From NCBI GenBank assembly GCA_965242685.1, contig OZ251487.1, positions 62,001-126,000 of the forward strand: 64,000 nt of DNA, written 5' to 3'. The notes under the pieces were generated by a model. The model had not been told where the DNA came from, ran no database searches, and was given only the letters and a program-made list of their open reading frames with translations. This stretch comes from G965215055 sp965242685. Its GTDB lineage: Bacteria > Pseudomonadota > Gammaproteobacteria > UBA4575. This document shows, piece by piece, positions 51,622 through 59,099 of the stretch. Position 1 is the stretch's first letter, and each line of letters starts with the position of its first letter. The translations under genes were made by a program, and so were the position numbers.

Positions 51622-53943
51622 TCACCACCTGTATTCAACCGTTACGCCGATGCCGTGTTCGGTGTCGGCACGGTCTTGCTCCAGGCGTTCGCATTCGGTG
51701 TTCAGCGTCAGGGTTTCACGTAACTTGAAACGTCCGCCCAACCGATAGTGTCGCCCTTCGTCCCGCACGCTCATCCCCAAATACGGCGTCAGTAGTCCGC
51801 CGACATGATGCCGTCCGTAGCCGATCTCGCCATCCAGCTTTAGACTGCTGTCCGGGTCTTCTTCGTCTTCCTCGTATAAGGCGGTCCCCGCCTTCCACAA
51901 CCGTTGCAGGCCGCTCTCGGCGGTCCCCCAGGTCGGCGTCAGGGTGATGTGCAGACCCCGTCCGTCGGTCATCGCCCGATAGACCAGCGATACGTTGGCG
52001 CCCCATTCATCGTAATCGGAATTCGCCACCAGCGTCCGCGCACCCGCCGTCAGACCCAATCGGCCCGACCCGTAGTCTACGCCCACGCCTACTTCCGCAC
52101 CGCTACCGGTCTCGCCATCGCCGCCGTCATAACGCATGCCCAACTCAAATCTCGGTAATAACCGCGCCCCCGATGCCAGGATTTTCTCCTGCCTTGCCTC
52201 TACCGCCACCCGCAAGCGCGTGGCGTCCGATTTCTGTCGTTGAATGCTATCGCCGTTGTCGTCCACTTCGAAATCCGCATACATCGCCTCGCCGCGTAGC
52301 GATACTTCTGTTCCATTGGCCGCATACAACGGCCCGCGCGCACCGGCCGAGGCCATCCGCATGTCGGCGTCCGATTTCTGACGCTGCCCGCCGGTGACCA
52401 CCTCTAGATCGCCGCTACCGACGCCCGCCATCGCCCATAGGGAAATACCGCCCGGCGAGGTCCATCCCAAATAGGGTTGCGCACTGGTCATCTCCAGCTC
52501 CCACTTGCCCTTTTGACCTTGGTGTCCGTAGTCGAGTTTGGCCTCCGACCACGTCGCCGCCAGGCCTACGCGCAGACCGTTTGGCAACAGCCGATCCGCC
52601 CCCAGGTGGGCGCTGGTCACGTCGCCGTCCCACTTCACGCCGCGCGCCTCGCCATCGAGATCGCGGTAGTCGCCGCCGCCCCATAAGACGATGTCGCTAC
52701 CCATGCCCTCGTCATCGTCCAGCGACAGCGCAAACGCCGCCTGCGGCAGCAGGTGTCGTTTCCAGTCTAATTCCTCGTCCTCTTGCATAGCCGACCCGTG
52801 TCGCATCAGCCGTTCCAAGTTTAAGTTTTCCGTCAGCGAGGGTGATGGTGATGTCGGTGCCCCGCCCAAATCCGCCCGCTCGAGACGTTGACGCACCGCC
52901 GTCGCGCGGCTGTCCGCCATCGCCCGCGCCACTTCCGGCAGCAGTACTTCCGTCACTTCTCCCGTGCCGTCGTTGTCCGTGTTGGTGACCAACACTGTGG
53001 TGCGCGCTATCGCCATCGCGTATTGGGCATCGGAACTGCTCGGGTCCAGTCGCACCGCACAGGTCGCGCCGACATCGCTCACCATGTCGTCCACGCCCCG
53101 CACCGTCACGGTCTGCGGGGTGTTCCACAAACTCGTCTGTGCGCTGAGCAGGTCGCTCGGGTCGGAGCCATCGGGCAGGAACGTCAACGGCCCGCCAACA
53201 CCGGCGGCGAGATACGTCATGCCGCCATCCAGCGACACTTCGCACTCGTCGCCGTCTTGGCTTGAAACATCCACCGCCACCGCCGCCTGCGGGTTGGTCG
53301 GCAGCCGCACCGTGAACGTGTCCGTGCCGCCATCCTCCGTGACTACGGTCGAACCGCCGCTCTCGGTTACCGTCAGCCGCGTGTCATCGTCCAGGATCGT
53401 CAACGTGGCGGACGCTACGATCGGTGCGATGTCATATCTACTTTGGAACCAAGATCCGTATGCCTGGCCCGGCAGCTGCGTCGCGTAATACCCCTCCGCG
53501 TTCACCGTCACGGTCCGACGTCCGTCCATAGCCGGATTGCCGTCAATCGTGAGCGTTGCCCCGGTATTGGTCGTGCCGAGGTTTATATTGGTGGTAGGTA
53601 GGGTATTATACCGCGCCTGCGGATTGGCGTTCAGCGTGACGCCGCCGCCACTGGCGGGGGCCGTGGCACTGACGGTGAAGTAGGCGCTGTTGCGCCGAGG
53701 CAGCTCGGAGAAACCGGTGATACTGGTGCAGTGGGCCGTGCAACGGACTCTGGCGGTGACGGTCGCCGCCTGGTCCTCCGTGACGGTCAACGTGCTCGCC
53801 CCGTTCAACTCCACCTGAAAGTGCGCATGGATGGTACTACCCCTACCATCCGCCCCCGCCGTACCCGCCGCAAGCAGTAGCGACACAAACAGCAACGCCG
53901 CCGAAAGGCGGTGTGCAAGGCTATGGCGAAGTCCACGCATCAT
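51622..53943 (-). CDS. Calx-beta-type autotransporter-like surface protein 3 (out of frame with leader, OFF)
   Basis: 773 aa from MMRGLRHSLAHRLSAALLF at 53943. It has the signal peptide and barrel of protein 2 almost unchanged, but a shorter passenger: the Calx-beta unit of the SSADPGEGTP type is absent and the first 150 residues are divergent. The leader ATG at 54041 (MKRHIAPPPPP) is followed by 17 C and then GCG ATT TTG TAA, so a ribosome starting there stops at once. A tract of 15 or 18 C would open the frame. The ATG at 53943 itself has no Shine-Dalgarno, so the gene is probably silent as read. Confidence 0.86.
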   Translation of the reverse strand: MMRGLRHSLAHRLSAALLFVSLLLAAGTAGADGRGSTIHAHFQVELNGASTLTVTEDQAATVTARVRCTAHCTSITGFSELPRRNSAYFTVSATAPASGGGVTLNANPQARYNTLPTTNINLGTTNTGATLTIDGNPAMDGRRTVTVNAEGYYATQLPGQAYGSWFQSRYDIAPIVASATLTILDDDTRLTVTESGGSTVVTEDGGTDTFTVRLPTNPQAAVAVDVSSQDGDECEVSLDGGMTYLAAGVGGPLTFLPDGSDPSDLLSAQTSLWNTPQTVTVRGVDDMVSDVGATCAVRLDPSSSDAQYAMAIARTTVLVTNTDNDGTGEVTEVLLPEVARAMADSRATAVRQRLERADLGGAPTSPSPSLTENLNLERLMRHGSAMQEDEELDWKRHLLPQAAFALSLDDDEGMGSDIVLWGGGDYRDLDGEARGVKWDGDVTSAHLGADRLLPNGLRVGLAATWSEAKLDYGHQGQKGKWELEMTSAQPYLGWTSPGGISLWAMAGVGSGDLEVVTGGQRQKSDADMRMASAGARGPLYAANGTEVSLRGEAMYADFEVDDNGDSIQRQKSDATRLRVAVEARQEKILASGARLLPRFELGMRYDGGDGETGSGAEVGVGVDYGSGRLGLTAGARTLVANSDYDEWGANVSLVYRAMTDGRGLHITLTPTWGTAESGLQRLWKAGTALYEEDEEDPDSSLKLDGEIGYGRHHVGGLLTPYLGMSVRDEGRHYRLGGRFKLRETLTLNTECERLEQDRADTEHGIGVTVEYRW

Positions 53944-54008
53944 TAGTAATTTGCGGTGGCCGCCGAACCTCCTACGGTCTGCGCGGGATGTGGTAATTAC
54001 AAAATCGC

Positions 54009-54025
54009 GGGGGGGGGGGGGGGGG
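54009..54025 (-). repeat. Poly-C tract (17) in the leader of autotransporter 3
   Basis: Seventeen C followed by GCGATTTTGTAATT (one T more than copy 2). From the leader ATG at 54041 this gives five Pro codons, Ala-Ile-Leu and a stop. Confidence 0.88.
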
Positions 54026-54117
54026 CAATATGTCGTTTCATCGGCGGCTGCTCCACGTGAGTTTGTCCTGTAATTCTCGCATACAATAATACACTAGTTA
54101 TAATATCAGCGGTTCAA

Positions 54118-54387
54118 TCAAAAAAATACGAGTTTGAGCACGATTAGCAGAGTAAAGCTTAAATTCGCCCCGATTGCCCATTTGATCCATTTTAACTCTG
54201 TTCTAAACTCTGCTCTAAGCTCTCCAATATCCGCCTTAAACTCTTGTCTCAGCCCTTCAATATCTGTCTTGGTGGCTACTTCCGCGTCGGGATGTTTGAT
54301 CGTATCCACGATTACGCGCGCCTGCGCCTCCGGCATGTCGGCGGCGGTTAGCTTCCTGATGGTGTCGGCGGTGTCTATTGCATACAT
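54118..54387 (-). CDS. Short coiled-coil membrane protein preceding autotransporter 3 (DUF1640-like)
   Basis: 89 aa, the shortest of the family: the common N-domain (variant TADTIRKLTAADMPE), one TDIEGLRQEFKADIGELRA helix and the same anchor as the 50924 gene (LSFTLLIVLKLVFF). The ATG at 54387 is 1 nt after the stop of the next paralogue (54389), so the two are coupled. It may be a deletion derivative that kept both ends. Confidence 0.76.
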   Translation of the reverse strand: MYAIDTADTIRKLTAADMPEAQARVIVDTIKHPDAEVATKTDIEGLRQEFKADIGELRAEFRTELKWIKWAIGANLSFTLLIVLKLVFF

Positions 54388-54388
54388 G

Positions 54389-54790
54389 TTAGAAAAACAG
54401 GAGTTTGCCCACTATTAGCAGGGTAAGGCCCAAGTTCAACCCGATTGCCCATTGAAGCCAGGTCTGACCGATTTGGAGTTTGTCAATATCTGCCTTAAGC
54501 TCTTGTCTCAGTGCTTTATTATCTGCCTTAAGCTCTTGTCTCAGCGCTTTATTATCCGCCTTAAGCTCTTGTCTCAGCTCTTTGATATCTGCCTTAAGCT
54601 CTTGTCTCAGTGCTTTATTATCCGCCTTAAGCTCTTGTTTCAGTCCGTTGATACTTGTCTCAATATCTGTCTTGGTGGCTACTTCCGCGTCGGGGTGTTT
54701 GAACGTATCCACAATCACCCGCGCCTGCGCCTCCGGCATATCGGCGGCGGTCAATTTCCTGATGGCTTCGGCGGTGTCTATTGCATACAT
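54389..54790 (-). CDS. Coiled-coil membrane protein, longest paralogue (DUF1640-like)
   Basis: 133 aa. Common N-domain, then INGLKQELKADNKALRQELK and more hendecads (about six in all), with the anchor of paralogue 1 (LNLGLTLLIVGKLLFF). Its 3' end is nearly the same DNA as 47371-47460. It is first of a two-gene set leading into autotransporter 3. The variation from about one to six hendecads across the four paralogues shows active repeat-number change. Confidence 0.78.
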   Translation of the reverse strand: MYAIDTAEAIRKLTAADMPEAQARVIVDTFKHPDAEVATKTDIETSINGLKQELKADNKALRQELKADIKELRQELKADNKALRQELKADNKALRQELKADIDKLQIGQTWLQWAIGLNLGLTLLIVGKLLFF

Positions 54791-55114
54791 GACTTTACCC
54801 TAAACTCCCTCATTGTAGCGAAGTTCAAGCGTCATTGGAATAAGTCGAGGTGGCCGCCGGCGATAAAACACGTAATCTGCTAATTTCCAACACGGCATTT
54901 CCATTTATTTTGCCTGTCAATATCATATAGGACGGGGTTTGTGGAGTTAAAGATTCACGTACAGGCGAAGGTTATATCGCAGGCAACGTCTTGAGTAAAA
55001 ATGGTACAATTTGCTTGCACCCGTTCTTGTTTGGAAAATATAGGTACGTATTATTCGTTTAAGCATTTCGTTCGCGTGCGATGTCTTGAAACTTTTTGGC
55101 AACGAGGGCCAGTC
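54791..55114. other. Right junction of the accessory island, upstream of mlaC
   Basis: 324 bp without a convincing gene. Similarity to the other coiled-coil upstream regions (GCGAAGTTCAAGCGTCATTGGAATAAG) ends at about 54843, after which the DNA is unique. This marks the right edge of the duplicated material. An open frame from 55001 runs into mlaC but reads as non-coding before 55115. No certain promoter is visible. Confidence 0.6.
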
Positions 55115-55762
55115 ATGATTATGGGCTTACATGGTACTATTTTTGGACGTTTTACAGCCGTGGCACTGTTGCTGGCGGTTTTTGTCGCGGGTGACGCCAG
55201 TGCCGCGGACCGGCGTTCGCCCGAGCAGATCGTTGCAGAGACTTCCGCACAAGTGCTTGAGGCACTTAACCGCGACAAGGCGCGCTTTGAAGAAAATCCG
55301 GTGCAAATCGGGGCACTGATCAACGAGGTCGTAGTCCCTATCCTTGACTTGACTTCGATGTGCAGGCTGATCCTGGGCAGGCATTGGAAGGGGGCGAGTG
55401 AGCGGCAGCGCGCAGATTTTAGGGAAGAATTTAAGGGTATGTTGATCCGTACCTATGCGAAGTCACTGGTGGGTCACAGCGATGCCAAAGTCAAGGTATT
55501 GCCTGCACGCGGCACGCAGGAGGGGAGATACCACATCGTGCAGACGGAACTTGACATCGGTTCCGGCAAGGCGCCGTTGCAGGTGGCATATGTTTTCCGT
55601 AATAACGGCGAGAATGAGTGGAAGGTGTTTGACTTAAAAGTAGACGGCCTGAGCCTCGCCAAAAATTTCCGTACCAGCTTCGACCAGGAGATCGGGGAGA
55701 CCTCGTTGGACGCGCTTATCCAACGTCTTGCGGATGCCAATGCCCCTGGTATGGCGGAATAG
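55115..55762 (+). CDS. mlaC: Phospholipid transport periplasmic protein MlaC
   Basis: 215 aa from the ATG at 55115, which has GAGGG 6 nt upstream. A signal peptide ends at DASAADRRS. The mature part has the family blocks EVVVPILDLTSMCRLILGRHW, FREEFKGMLIRTYAKSL and VAYVFRNNGENEWKVFDL. MlaC shuttles phospholipid between the outer-membrane MlaA and the inner-membrane MlaFEDB complex. In gammaproteobacteria it follows mlaF-mlaE-mlaD and precedes mlaB. None of these is present here: the accessory island lies upstream and murA follows directly. Confidence 0.92.
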   Translation: MIMGLHGTIFGRFTAVALLLAVFVAGDASAADRRSPEQIVAETSAQVLEALNRDKARFEENPVQIGALINEVVVPILDLTSMCRLILGRHWKGASERQRADFREEFKGMLIRTYAKSLVGHSDAKVKVLPARGTQEGRYHIVQTELDIGSGKAPLQVAYVFRNNGENEWKVFDLKVDGLSLAKNFRTSFDQEIGETSLDALIQRLADANAPGMAE

Positions 55763-55793
55763 TCGCGGAAAGAATGAGCGGTGGGTAGAAAAT

Positions 55794-55882
55794 CGACAGA
55801 AACGGATCAAGCAGCAGAGACGGATCAAGCGACAGAAACGGATCAAGCAGCAGAAACGGATCAAGCGGCAGAAACGGATCAT
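55794..55882 (+). repeat. Five 18-bp tandem repeats just before murA
   Basis: Units such as CAGCAGAAACGGATCAAG start at 55794, 55812, 55830, 55848 and 55866, the last ending 2 nt before the murA GTG. The array occupies the place of mlaB and contains the only candidate ribosome-binding bases for murA (ACGGA), so unit number could affect murA expression. Confidence 0.85.
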
Positions 55883-55884
55883 TT

Positions 55885-57144
55885 GTGGAAAAATTATTGA
55901 TCAATGGCGGCCACCAGTTGCGGGGAGAGGTGCGCATCTCCGGCGCCAAGAATGCCGTATTGCCGATCTTAGCGTCTGCGTTACTGGTCGATGGCCCGAT
56001 GTCTATCACCAATGTACCGCATTTGCGGGACGTAACCACGACGATGGAATTACTGGGATCCATGGGGGTTTCTTTGATACTGGATGAACGCATGGGGATC
56101 GAGGTCGATGCCGGCAGCATCGATGAGCTGTTTGCGCCTTACGAGGTGGTGAAGACCATGCGCGCGTCAATCTTGGTGTTGGGGCCGCTATTGGCAAAGT
56201 TTGGCCATGCAAAGGTATCGCTGCCCGGCGGCTGCGCTATCGGCTTGCGGCCGGTAACCATGCACATTCGCGGCCTGGAGGCCATGGGTGCAGACATAAA
56301 GATAAAAGAAGGGTATATCCATGCCCGTTGCAACGGGCTGAAGGGTACTCATCTCATCATGGACAGCGTAACGGTGACCGGTACGGAGAATTTGATGATG
56401 GCCGCCACGCTTGCCACCGGTACCACTGTCATTGAAAACGCCGCGCGCGAACCGGAAGTGGTCGATTTGGCCAATTGCCTGATCGCTATGGGTGCCGATA
56501 TAACGGGGGCGGGCACCGACAAGATTACGGTTCACGGCGTCGACAGACTGCGTGGTTGCGAGTACAGCATACTGGCGGACCGCATTGAAACCGGTACATT
56601 TCTGGTTGCCGCCGTAATTACGGGCGGTCACGTGAAGTTGAAAAGCACGCAGCCCGGAATTTTGAACGCCGTACTGCAAAAACTGGAAGAGGTCGGGGCG
56701 ACCATAAACTGTGGCGGAGATTGGATCGAGATCGACATGCGTGACCGGCGTCCCAAAGGCACCCACATTTGCACGGCGCCTTATCCGGCCTTTCCGACCG
56801 ACATGCAGGCGCAATTTACCGCCTTGAATTGTGTTGCCCAAGGTTCCAGCACGATCACCGAAGCCGTGTTTGAAAATCGCTTTATGCACGTCGGTGAAAT
56901 GAAACGCATGGGCGCGAGTATAGAAGTGCAGGGCAGCACCGTAGTCATCAACGGCGTCGACAAACTACAGGCCGCCCAGGTGATGGCAACCGATTTGCGC
57001 GCCTCCGCAAGCCTGATTCTGGCGGGGTTGGTGGCGGAAGGGCAGACGGTTGTCGACCGCATTTACCACATTGACCGGGGCTATGAATGTATCGAAGAAA
57101 AGTTGGTACAGCTTGGCGCCAGTATACGGCGCGTTCCCAGCTAG
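55885..57144 (+). CDS. murA: UDP-N-acetylglucosamine 1-carboxyvinyltransferase
   Basis: 419 aa, first committed step of peptidoglycan synthesis. Substrate Lys in ISGAKNAVLPILASALL, active-site Cys in LPGGCAIGLRPVTMH (the fosfomycin-sensitive type), and FMHVGEMKRMGASIE near the C-terminus. The start is GTG (MEKLLINGG). No good Shine-Dalgarno is present, only repeat DNA. It is followed by hisG at 21 bp, a conserved pairing in beta- and gammaproteobacteria. Confidence 0.96.
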   Translation: MEKLLINGGHQLRGEVRISGAKNAVLPILASALLVDGPMSITNVPHLRDVTTTMELLGSMGVSLILDERMGIEVDAGSIDELFAPYEVVKTMRASILVLGPLLAKFGHAKVSLPGGCAIGLRPVTMHIRGLEAMGADIKIKEGYIHARCNGLKGTHLIMDSVTVTGTENLMMAATLATGTTVIENAAREPEVVDLANCLIAMGADITGAGTDKITVHGVDRLRGCEYSILADRIETGTFLVAAVITGGHVKLKSTQPGILNAVLQKLEEVGATINCGGDWIEIDMRDRRPKGTHICTAPYPAFPTDMQAQFTALNCVAQGSSTITEAVFENRFMHVGEMKRMGASIEVQGSTVVINGVDKLQAAQVMATDLRASASLILAGLVAEGQTVVDRIYHIDRGYECIEEKLVQLGASIRRVPS

Positions 57145-57165
57145 GGTTCGGCGGAGCGGGCGCCA

Positions 57166-57828
57166 ATGTCTAGGAACGGCGGTGATGCGGTAACGATTGC
57201 GGTATCCAAAGGACGCATCTTTGAGGAGAGTCTCTCGCTGCTTGCGAGAATGGGCATCCGCGTCTCGGCGGAATATCTGGATGGCCGCAAGCTGGTATTG
57301 CCGACCAGTCGGGGCGAGATCCGTTTATTGGTGATCCGCGCCGCCGATGTGCCGACCTACGTACAACACGGCGCCGCCGGATTGGGCATTGCCGGTAAGG
57401 ATGTCCTTATGGAGTTTGACGGCGACGGGGTATATGAACTCTTGGACCTGGGTATTGCCAGGTGTCGCCTTATGGTGGCGGGGGTTGAGGGAAAGACAGT
57501 CGCAAGCCGCCGGATGCGCGTGGCGACAAAATATTTGCGCAGCACGCGCCGCTACTTTGCCGGCAAGGGTCGGCAGGTTGAGCTGATAAAATTATACGGT
57601 TCTATGGAGCTTGCGCCCATGCTGGGCTTGGCCGACTGCATCGTCGACTTGGTCGCTACCGGCGATACGCTTAAGGCCAATGGCTTGGTGCCTATGGAAC
57701 ACATTGCGGACATCAGTTCACGCCTGATCGTCAACAAGGCCGCAATGAAAATAAAATCTGCTACACTTAAACCCCTGGTTGAACAATTCAGGTTGGCGGT
57801 GAAAGAAGCCGCTGTAGCCGGTATGTAA
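57166..57828 (+). CDS. hisG: ATP phosphoribosyltransferase, short form
   Basis: 220 aa, the HisG-S type that lacks the C-terminal regulatory domain and normally needs HisZ for activity. IAVSKGRIFEESLSLLARMG and the PRPP-loop ELAPMLGLADCIVDLVATGDT are typical. It starts the histidine pathway. hisZ is not in the window. The last codons (VAGM, stop) lie in the first unit of a degenerate repeat. Confidence 0.95.
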   Translation: MSRNGGDAVTIAVSKGRIFEESLSLLARMGIRVSAEYLDGRKLVLPTSRGEIRLLVIRAADVPTYVQHGAAGLGIAGKDVLMEFDGDGVYELLDLGIARCRLMVAGVEGKTVASRRMRVATKYLRSTRRYFAGKGRQVELIKLYGSMELAPMLGLADCIVDLVATGDTLKANGLVPMEHIADISSRLIVNKAAMKIKSATLKPLVEQFRLAVKEAAVAGM

Positions 57829-57981
57829 CCAGCGTACTATTATTATTCAAAGAAAGTTATAGCCACTGTAACCGGTATGTAACCGCCGTACTATTATTAA
57901 AAAAAGTATAACTTACTTGTAACTAACTATTATCATTAAAGAAAGTTTATAGCCCACTGTAACCAACTATTATCATTTCGG
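57813..57981 (+). repeat. Degenerate ~50-bp tandem repeat spanning the hisG stop
   Basis: Units begin at 57813, 57867, 57918 and 57958 with TGTA(G/A)C(C/T) and share CTATTATTA and AAAGAAAGTTTATAGCC. The first unit includes the last codons and stop of hisG, so the array seems to have grown from the gene end. It fills the spacer to the DAHP synthase gene. Confidence 0.78.
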
Positions 57982-57994
57982 ACTAAAAACAGCC

Positions 57995-59071
57995 ATGATA
58001 TACAAGACCGATGACCTCAGGATTATGGGGATCAAGGAAGTCATCGCACCGGCCGCGCTGCACGATGAGCTAACCATCACCGACAAGGCGTCCCGCTGTG
58101 TGTTTACCGCGCGTACCGCGGTGCAAAAGATCCTGCACGGCAAGGATGATCGGTTACTTGCCATCGTCGGCCCCTGCTCGATCCATGACCCGATAGCCGC
58201 GCACGAGTACGCCGAGCGTTTGATGGCGTTGCGCGACACCCTGGCCGACGACCTCATGATCATCATGCGCGTCTATTTTGAAAAGCCCCGCACCACGGTG
58301 GGTTGGAAAGGCTTGATCAACGACCCTTACCTGGACGGCAGTTTCAGGATCAACAAGGGCGTCCGCATTGCCCGCAAGCTATTGCTGGACTTGAATGAAG
58401 CGGGGATGCCGGCCGGCACCGAATACCTGGATCCGATCAGTCCCCAATATGTCGCCGACCTGGTCAGTTGGGGGGCGATAGGGGCGCGCACTACGGAAAG
58501 CCAGGTGCATCGGGAATTGGCCTCGGGCATGTCTTGTCCCATCGGTTTCAAAAATGCCACCAACGGCGGCTTGCAGGTTGCCATCGATGCCGTCGGATCG
58601 GCCACCAATCCCCATCATTTCCTGTCCGTTACCAAGGCCGGCAAGTCGGCGATTTTTTCTACCGCCGGCAACCAAGACTGCCACATCATACTACGCGGCG
58701 GCAAGGGGCCGAATTACAGCTCACAAGCCATCAATGAGGCGGCCAACTTGCTGGAAACATCGGGCCTGGCGCCGCGAGTGATGGTAGATTGCAGTCACGC
58801 CAACAGCTTCAAGCAGCATGAGAAACAGGTCGACGTGGGGAGATCCATCGCCGATCAGTTAAGTGGCGGAGATATGCGTATCTTTGGCGTCATGGTGGAA
58901 AGCCATCTCGTTGCCGGTCGCCAGGATGCGCGCCCGGGCACCGAATTGACCTATGGCCAGAGCATTACCGACGCCTGTATGGGATGGGAAGAAACCGAAG
59001 ATTTGTTGCATATGCTTGCACGTGCCGTGCATCGGCGGCGTCACCTCAAGACCGCCGCCAGTGCGGCATGA
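57995..59071 (+). CDS. 3-deoxy-7-phosphoheptulonate synthase, class I
   Basis: 358 aa AroF/G/H-type enzyme, first step of the shikimate pathway (PEP plus erythrose 4-phosphate). LLAIVGPCSIHDPIAAHEYA, YFEKPRTTVGWKGLINDP, SCPIGFKNATNGGLQVAIDA and VMVDCSHANSFKQ give the PEP/metal sites. Which amino acid feeds back on it cannot be told safely. Its position between hisG and hisD interrupts the usual histidine gene pair. Confidence 0.95.
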   Translation: MIYKTDDLRIMGIKEVIAPAALHDELTITDKASRCVFTARTAVQKILHGKDDRLLAIVGPCSIHDPIAAHEYAERLMALRDTLADDLMIIMRVYFEKPRTTVGWKGLINDPYLDGSFRINKGVRIARKLLLDLNEAGMPAGTEYLDPISPQYVADLVSWGAIGARTTESQVHRELASGMSCPIGFKNATNGGLQVAIDAVGSATNPHHFLSVTKAGKSAIFSTAGNQDCHIILRGGKGPNYSSQAINEAANLLETSGLAPRVMVDCSHANSFKQHEKQVDVGRSIADQLSGGDMRIFGVMVESHLVAGRQDARPGTELTYGQSITDACMGWEETEDLLHMLARAVHRRRHLKTAASAA

Positions 59072-59099
59072 CCTCCAACCGCTAGGCCTTGTCACCTTC

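Noticed and set aside
55728..56087. Small frame encoding RIKQQKRIKRQK repeats before murA
   Set aside because: It reads through the 18-bp array and into murA out of frame, without a start signal. I treat the array as noncoding.
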